10,899 nucleotides of DNA from Bacteroidales bacterium UBA4347 (lineage in GTDB: Bacteria; Bacteroidota; Bacteroidia; Bacteroidales; P3): the NCBI GenBank assembly GCA_002394185.1, contig DGTB01000048.1, positions 1 through 10,899 on the forward strand, in the 5' to 3' direction. Both the position numbers and the translations under genes were made by a program. Below are positions 7,094 to 10,899 of the stretch, piece after piece. Numbering within the stretch: position 1 is the stretch's first letter; each line of letters opens with the position of its first letter. The notes below the pieces were generated by a model. The model worked only from the letters and a program-made list of their open reading frames with translations, was not told where the DNA came from and did no database searches.

Positions 7094-7576
7094 TTATTCT
7101 TCTACTTTTCCGATGATTTTGGCGGGCACGCCGGCCACGATGGCGTAGTCGGGCACGTCCTTGGTCACCACGGCGCCGGCACCCACCAGGGCGTGGCGGC
7201 CGATGGTGTGGCCGCAGACGATGGTAGCGTTGGCTCCGATGGAGGCGCCCTCGCGAACGAGGGTGCGCTCGTAGTGGCCGTTGGCGGGGCGGTCGAGGCG
7301 CGGCATGAGCACGTTGGTGAAGACGCAGCTGGGGCCGAGGAAGACGTTGTCCTCAATTTCGACGCCCTCGTAGACCGAGACGTTGTTCTGAATGCGGACG
7401 CCGTTGCCGATGCGGACGTTGGGTCCGATGTTGACGTTCTGTCCCAGGGAGCAGCGTTCGCCCAGTACGGCGCCTTTTTGGATGTGGCAGAAGTGCCACA
7501 CCTTGGTGCCGTTGCCGAGGATTACGCCGTCGTCGACGTAGGAACTTTCGTGTATGTAGGGTGCTTGTTCTACCAT
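7094..7576 (-). CDS. wbpD: UDP-2-acetamido-3-amino-2,3-dideoxy-glucuronate N-acetyltransferase, WbpD/WlbB type
   Basis: The 160-residue protein is almost entirely left-handed beta-helix hexapeptide repeats (for example VILGNG, AVLGER, VNIGPN, VRIGNG, VFLGPS, ASIGAN, ALVGAG). It also has the FTNVLMPR loop (86-93) characteristic of WlbB/WbpD enzymes, a long loop about 94-105, and the end motif YAIVAGVPAKIIG. It should use acetyl-CoA to acetylate the 3-amino group made by the aminotransferase, probably as a trimer. The open frame reaches 7678, but the first 34 codons are low-complexity and overlap the upstream gene, so ATG 7576 (MVEQAPYIHE) was taken, giving a 7-bp overlap with the dehydrogenase gene. 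It ends soon after VPAKIIGKVEE, about 30 residues shorter than WbpD/WlbB proteins as I recall them (near 190), so the usual C-terminal tail is missing. Confidence 0.9.
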   Translation of the reverse strand: MVEQAPYIHESSYVDDGVILGNGTKVWHFCHIQKGAVLGERCSLGQNVNIGPNVRIGNGVRIQNNVSVYEGVEIEDNVFLGPSCVFTNVLMPRLDRPANGHYERTLVREGASIGANATIVCGHTIGRHALVGAGAVVTKDVPDYAIVAGVPAKIIGKVEE

Positions 7577-8535
7577 CCGAAGGGGTGTTGGGTGAGTGGG
7601 AGTTTTGCCATGGGGTGATAGTCGCCCTTGAGGCCGATGGGCTCGGCATGGCGTATGTCGTAGACGGTCTGGATGCACTCCTTGGCTTCGGAGATGCGGA
7701 ATCCGCGACCGGCGAGGATTTCCTCGTAGGAGCGAGTGTGGAGGTCGGTGAAGCCGTTGCTGAACTCGAAGTCGGCGCCGTCGACGGTGATGGCGCGGTA
7801 GGAGGTCTTGCCGGCTTCGACGGCTTCCTTGGGCAGGTGGTCGCCGTTGATGCTGAGGAAGTAGCGCACGCGGGCCTGCTTCAGTTCAAGATAGCCTGCC
7901 ACGCGGTCGTGGCTGGCTATGTGCACGATGCTTTTCTGCACGGGGCCGAAAATCCATTGCAGCATGTCGTAGAAGTGGACGCCGATGTTGGTGGCCACGC
8001 CGCCGCTCTTCTGCACCTGGCCTTTCCACGAGGTGTAGTACCAGTAGCCGCGGGGGGTGATGTAGGCGAGGTCGACATCGTAGACCTTGTCCTTGGGGCC
8101 TTCGAGCACTTGCTTGCGGAGGGCGATGACCGAGGGGTGCAGGCGCAGCTGGAAGATGGTGTAGGCCTTGTGACCGGTCTCGTTCTCGATCTGCTCGAGG
8201 GCATCGATGTTCCAGGGGCTCAGTACCACGGGTTTCTCGCAGATGACGTCGGCGCCGAGGCGGAGGCCGTAGCGGGTGTGGGCGTCGTGGAGGTAGTTGG
8301 GCGAGCAGACGGTGAGGTAGTCGATGTTGGTTCCCTTGGCCTTGACCAGGTTGTTGTGGCGGTCGAAGAGTTCCTGCTCGGTGAAGAAGGAGGCGTGGGG
8401 GAAGTAGCTGTCGATGATGCCTACGGAGTCGTTTTTGTCGTAGGCGGCAATGAGGTTGTTGCCGGTCTCTTTGATGGCTTTGAGATGGCGTGGAGCGATG
8501 TAGCCTCCAAGTCCAATGAGCACAAAATTTTTCAT
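7570..8535 (-). CDS. wbpB: UDP-GlcNAc uronate 3-dehydrogenase, WbpB/WlbA type (Gfo/Idh/MocA family)
   Basis: The 321-residue protein has an N-terminal Rossmann fold (IGLGGYIAPRH, 7-17), VCSPNYLH (76-83) and the family motif ICEKPVV (98-104) with Lys101. The substrate half holds YYTSWKGQVQKSGG (166-179) and NIGVHFYDML (183-192), the pattern of the WlbA/WbpB subgroup, with His187 near the expected active site. It oxidises C3 of UDP-GlcNAcA to the 3-keto form; in characterised relatives the bound NAD is recycled with 2-oxoglutarate. Placement directly before wbpD-, wbpE- and wbpA-type genes supports this reaction over the many other Gfo/Idh/MocA activities. Its ATG overlaps the rmlD stop by 4 bp (ATGA), so two different sugar pathways are coupled in translation. 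Confidence 0.9.
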   Translation of the reverse strand: MKNFVLIGLGGYIAPRHLKAIKETGNNLIAAYDKNDSVGIIDSYFPHASFFTEQELFDRHNNLVKAKGTNIDYLTVCSPNYLHDAHTRYGLRLGADVICEKPVVLSPWNIDALEQIENETGHKAYTIFQLRLHPSVIALRKQVLEGPKDKVYDVDLAYITPRGYWYYTSWKGQVQKSGGVATNIGVHFYDMLQWIFGPVQKSIVHIASHDRVAGYLELKQARVRYFLSINGDHLPKEAVEAGKTSYRAITVDGADFEFSNGFTDLHTRSYEEILAGRGFRISEAKECIQTVYDIRHAEPIGLKGDYHPMAKLPLTQHPFGW

Positions 8536-9395
8536 CTATTTCTTGTAATATTATTGATACATATGGTGAGACTGTCGGTCCAGTAGGGGACCGAGCGGTG
8601 GAACGTCTGTTTGTATTTTGTTTTGTCCAGCACCGAGTAGGCGGGGCGCTTGACGGGGCTGGGGAATTCGTCGCTGTGGCAGGGGAGGATGTTGCAGGAG
8701 GTGTGGCCGCTTTGGCGGGCGATTTCTTTGGTGAAGTCGAACCAGCTGCACACGCCCTCGTTGCTGAAGTTGAAGATGCCCTGGTGCTGGAGGTAGGACC
8801 CTTCCTCGACGATGTCGAAGATGGCGCGGGCGAGGTCGCCGGCGTAGGTGGGGGTGCCCACCTGGTCGAACACCACCTTCAGCTCGGGTCTTGTGGCGGT
8901 GAGGTTGAGCATGGTGAGGAGGAAGTTCTTGCCGTACTCGCTGTAGAGCCAGGAGGTGCGGAAGATGATGTGTCGGCAGGCTGCGGCTGCTTGTTCGCCG
9001 GCCAGCTTGGTGCGGCCGTAGGCTCCGGTGGGGTTCACGGGTTCTGCCTCGGTGCATGGGGTGTTGTTGCGGTTGCCACCGAAGACGTAGTCGGTGGAGA
9101 TGTGGATCAGGGTGCCGTCCACCTGGTGCATGGCCTCGGCGAGGTTGGCCACGGCCACGGCGTTGACACGCAGGGCTGTCGCCTCGTCGCTCTCGGCGCG
9201 GTCCACGTTGGTATAGCCTGCACAATTGACTATCAATTGGATGCTGTGCTCATTCACGAAAGACAATACAGTATCTTTCGATGTAATATCGAGTTCGGCC
9301 ACATCGGTAAACAGCCAAGAGTGCTTCGACTGTGGTGCCAGCAAGCGCATGTGGGTGCCTAATTGTCCGTTGGATCCAGTGACCAGAATATTCAT
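8532..9395 (-). CDS. rmlD: dTDP-4-dehydrorhamnose reductase
   Basis: The 287-residue protein is full length for RmlD. It has the cofactor motif VTGSNGQLG (5-13), VNCAGYTNVDRAE (56-68), the SDR triad in HISTDYVFGG (98-107) and YGRTK (126-130, Tyr126 and Lys130), RTSWLY (146-151), GTPTYAGDLA (180-189) and RPAYSVLD (250-257). It reduces dTDP-4-keto-L-rhamnose to dTDP-L-rhamnose with NAD(P)H, the last step of that pathway. It begins one base after the rmlC stop and overlaps the wbpB-type gene by 4 bp. RmlB, often near these genes, is absent from the window. The C-terminal stretch after about residue 265 is less conserved. Confidence 0.93.
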   Translation of the reverse strand: MNILVTGSNGQLGTHMRLLAPQSKHSWLFTDVAELDITSKDTVLSFVNEHSIQLIVNCAGYTNVDRAESDEATALRVNAVAVANLAEAMHQVDGTLIHISTDYVFGGNRNNTPCTEAEPVNPTGAYGRTKLAGEQAAAACRHIIFRTSWLYSEYGKNFLLTMLNLTATRPELKVVFDQVGTPTYAGDLARAIFDIVEEGSYLQHQGIFNFSNEGVCSWFDFTKEIARQSGHTSCNILPCHSDEFPSPVKRPAYSVLDKTKYKQTFHRSVPYWTDSLTICINNITRNR

Positions 9396-9396
9396 T

Positions 9397-9948
9397 TTAG
9401 AAAGGACTTGTAAATTCGTCGAATTTAGGATGATGGCTGTCCTTTTCGGAAAGAAGGACTTTGTCGGAGGGGAGTCGCCAGTTGATGGCCAGCGTGGGGT
9501 CGTCCCAGGCGATGGCGCCTTCGGCTTCGGGATGGTAGTATTCGTCGCATTTATATTGGAACACCACCTCGTCGCTCAGCACGGAGAATCCGTGGGCCAT
9601 GCCTTTGGGGAGGAATAACTGTCGATGATTCTCTCCGCTCAGCTCTACGGACACATGGCGTCCATAGGTGGGGGAACCACGACGGATGTCGACAGCGACG
9701 TCGAGTACCGTCCCCTGCACCACGCGAACCAGTTTGGCTTGCGCAAAGGGCGGTTTCTGGAAATGCAGACCGCGGAGTACGCCGTAGTGCGATTTGGACT
9801 CGTTGTCTTGTACAAAGGTGACATTGATGCCGGTCTGCTCGGCGAAGTCCTTGGCATTGAAACTTTCGAAAAAGTATCCACGCGCGTCGCCAAACAGTCG
9901 GGGCTCAATGATTTTTACCCCCTCTATTTCAGTATCAACCACGTTCAT
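9397..9948 (-). CDS. rmlC: dTDP-4-dehydrorhamnose 3,5-epimerase
   Basis: The 183-residue cupin has the usual RmlC length and motifs: FGDARGYFFESF (19-30), FVQDNESKSHYGVLRGLHFQ (45-64) with Arg59 and the catalytic His62, VRVVQGTVLDVAVDIRRGSPTYG (74-96), LFLPKGMAHGF (111-121) with His119, Tyr132 in FQYKC, and Asp170 in SEKD. It epimerises C3 and C5 of dTDP-4-keto-6-deoxyglucose. A TTG at 9954 would add two residues, but the ATG at 9948 is preferred. That start lies inside the 3' end of rmlA, a 14-bp overlap including the rmlA TGA, so translation is probably coupled. The gene is flanked by rmlA and rmlD in the same direction. Confidence 0.95.
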   Translation of the reverse strand: MNVVDTEIEGVKIIEPRLFGDARGYFFESFNAKDFAEQTGINVTFVQDNESKSHYGVLRGLHFQKPPFAQAKLVRVVQGTVLDVAVDIRRGSPTYGRHVSVELSGENHRQLFLPKGMAHGFSVLSDEVVFQYKCDEYYHPEAEGAIAWDDPTLAINWRLPSDKVLLSEKDSHHPKFDEFTSPF

Positions 9949-10819
9949 GTTCAATCATTTTCAATAGGTACTGTCCGTATTGGTTCTTGGACATGGGTTG
10001 GGCTACACGGCGGATGTCGTCGTCCGACAGCCATCCCATTTCGTATCCGATGCTTTCCAGGCAGGCTACTTTCAATCCCTGGCGCTTTTCGATGACCTCG
10101 ATGAATGTCGATGCTTCGGCCAAAGAGTCGTGGGTGCCGGTGTCAAGCCAGGCAAAACCACGCCCCATTAACTGCACGCTGAGTTCGCCGTCTTTCAGGA
10201 ATTCCTGGTTTACGGAAGTGATTTCCAGCTCGCCGCGGGCACTGGGCTTGATGCTCTTGGCCACCTGCACCACCTTGTTGGGGTAGAAGTAGAGGCCCAC
10301 GACGGCATAGTTCGACTTGGGCTTTTTGGGTTTCTCTTCGATGGAGAGCACCTTGCCGTTGGCGTCGAACTCCGCCACGCCATAGCGCTCGGGGTCGGCT
10401 ACCCAATAGCCGAAGACGGTAGCTCTGCTGTTTTTCTCAGCCGATTCCACCGCGTTGCGCAGCATCTTGCTCAAGCCGTTGCCGTGGAAGATGTTGTCGC
10501 CTAACACCAGGCATACCGAGTCGTTGCCAATGAATTCTTCGCCGATGATGAAAGCCTGTGCCAGTCCGTCTGGCGAGGGTTGCTCGGCATAGGTGAAGTG
10601 CACGCCGAAGTCGCTACCGTCGCCCAGCAGGCGGCGGAATCCCGGCAGGTCGTGCGGAGTGGAGATGATGAGTATGTCGCGAATGCCGGCAAGCATCAGC
10701 ACCGAGATGGGGTAGTACACCATCGGCTTGTCGTAGATGGGGAGGAGCTGTTTGCTGACCCCTTTAGTAATAGGATAAAGGCGGGTGCCGGAGCCTCCCG
10801 CCAAAACAATACCTTTCAT
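9935..10819 (-). CDS. rmlA: Glucose-1-phosphate thymidylyltransferase
   Basis: The 294-residue protein is a complete RmlA. The nucleotide-binding signature GGSGTRLYPITKG (8-20) and SKQLLPIYDKPM (22-33) is followed by EQPSPDGLAQA (79-89), LGDNIF (106-111), the RYGVAEFD segment (145-152), SIEEKPKKPKSN (159-170), GELEIT (196-201) and WLDTGTHDSL (224-233), with metal-binding aspartates at about 108 and 226. It joins dTTP and glucose 1-phosphate to form dTDP-glucose, the first step toward dTDP-rhamnose, and is usually feedback-inhibited by that product. It starts 23 bp after the stop of the Gly-Tyr tail gene. The spacer shows no terminator and only a weak A/G-rich stretch before the ATG. The two short N- and C-terminal ends fit the long tetrameric RmlA class. 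Confidence 0.97.
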   Translation of the reverse strand: MKGIVLAGGSGTRLYPITKGVSKQLLPIYDKPMVYYPISVLMLAGIRDILIISTPHDLPGFRRLLGDGSDFGVHFTYAEQPSPDGLAQAFIIGEEFIGNDSVCLVLGDNIFHGNGLSKMLRNAVESAEKNSRATVFGYWVADPERYGVAEFDANGKVLSIEEKPKKPKSNYAVVGLYFYPNKVVQVAKSIKPSARGELEITSVNQEFLKDGELSVQLMGRGFAWLDTGTHDSLAEASTFIEVIEKRQGLKVACLESIGYEMGWLSDDDIRRVAQPMSKNQYGQYLLKMIEHERG

Positions 10820-10842
10820 TCAGTATTCTTTATCTTGTTGTT

Positions 10843-10899
10843 TTACTTTTCTTTTGTGGCGTCGCTCTCTTCGCCGTAGCCATAGCCGTAACCGTAGCC
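10843..10899 (-). CDS. 3' end of a probable Wzc-type tyrosine autokinase (partial)
   Basis: Only the last 18 codons are visible; the gene continues past the right edge. They read GYGYGYGYGEESDATKEK and stop at TAA. A Tyr-Gly cluster ending in an acidic/lysine tail is the C-terminal autophosphorylation cluster of many BY-kinases (Wzc/CpsD type) that regulate capsule or exopolysaccharide export from the inner membrane. The identity is inferred from this tail and from the position just before rmlA in a polysaccharide operon; no kinase domain is in the window. A different Gly-Tyr-rich protein is possible. Four Tyr are seen and more may lie outside. Confidence 0.6.
   Translation of the reverse strand, partial: GYGYGYGYGEESDATKEK

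Noticed and set aside
9949..9954. TTG start for rmlC
   Set aside because: It adds only two residues before a normal ATG at 9948 that aligns with the usual RmlC N-terminus.
10820..10842. Promoter or terminator between the tyrosine-kinase tail and rmlA
   Set aside because: The 23-bp spacer has no hairpin, T-run or recognisable promoter box, so it looks like ordinary intra-operon spacing.

Overview
The window is a polysaccharide-precursor operon from a Gram-negative bacterium, most likely of the Bacteroidetes and probably Bacteroidales. This is inferred from three things: weak or absent Shine-Dalgarno sequences, a secreted lamin-tail/FlgD-Ig-like protein, and a Gly-Tyr tail typical of Wzc-like tyrosine kinases beside the sugar genes. 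GC content is moderately high, by eye roughly 55-60% in the operon. I cannot name a genus.

Layout. Positions 1-102 are a non-coding leader with an 11-bp tandem repeat and a G-quadruplex-type G-run cluster. A single plus-strand gene (103-999) encodes a secreted lamin-tail-domain protein. From 1001 to the right edge every gene is on the minus strand. In transcription order these are the 3' tail of a probable Wzc-type tyrosine autokinase (10899-10843, cut by the window edge), rmlA, rmlC, rmlD, a wbpB-type dehydrogenase, a wbpD-type acetyltransferase, a wbpE-type aminotransferase, a wbpA-type 6-dehydrogenase, a wbpM/capD-type membrane 4,6-dehydratase, and last an LTA-synthase-like membrane sulfatase-superfamily enzyme. 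Gaps are 1 to 23 bp and several genes overlap by 4, 7 or 14 bp, so the block looks like one translationally coupled operon whose promoter lies beyond the right edge. The operon and the lamin-tail gene converge, with stop codons separated by one base.

How the genes work together. WbpA, WbpB, WbpE and WbpD are the four steps that convert UDP-GlcNAc into UDP-2,3-diacetamido-2,3-dideoxy-D-glucuronic acid. No WbpI-type 2-epimerase is in the window, so the gluco or manno form cannot be decided. RmlA, RmlC and RmlD are three of the four enzymes for dTDP-L-rhamnose; RmlB is not here. The WbpM-like enzyme would feed a further 6-deoxy-amino sugar branch. The last gene could transfer a phosphoglycerol- or phosphoethanolamine-type group to a glycan, or release one. 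The predicted product is an acidic, diacetamido-uronic-acid-containing and probably rhamnose-containing capsule or O-antigen. No glycosyltransferase, flippase or polymerase is visible. No tRNA, rRNA, CRISPR array, insertion sequence or attachment site was seen.
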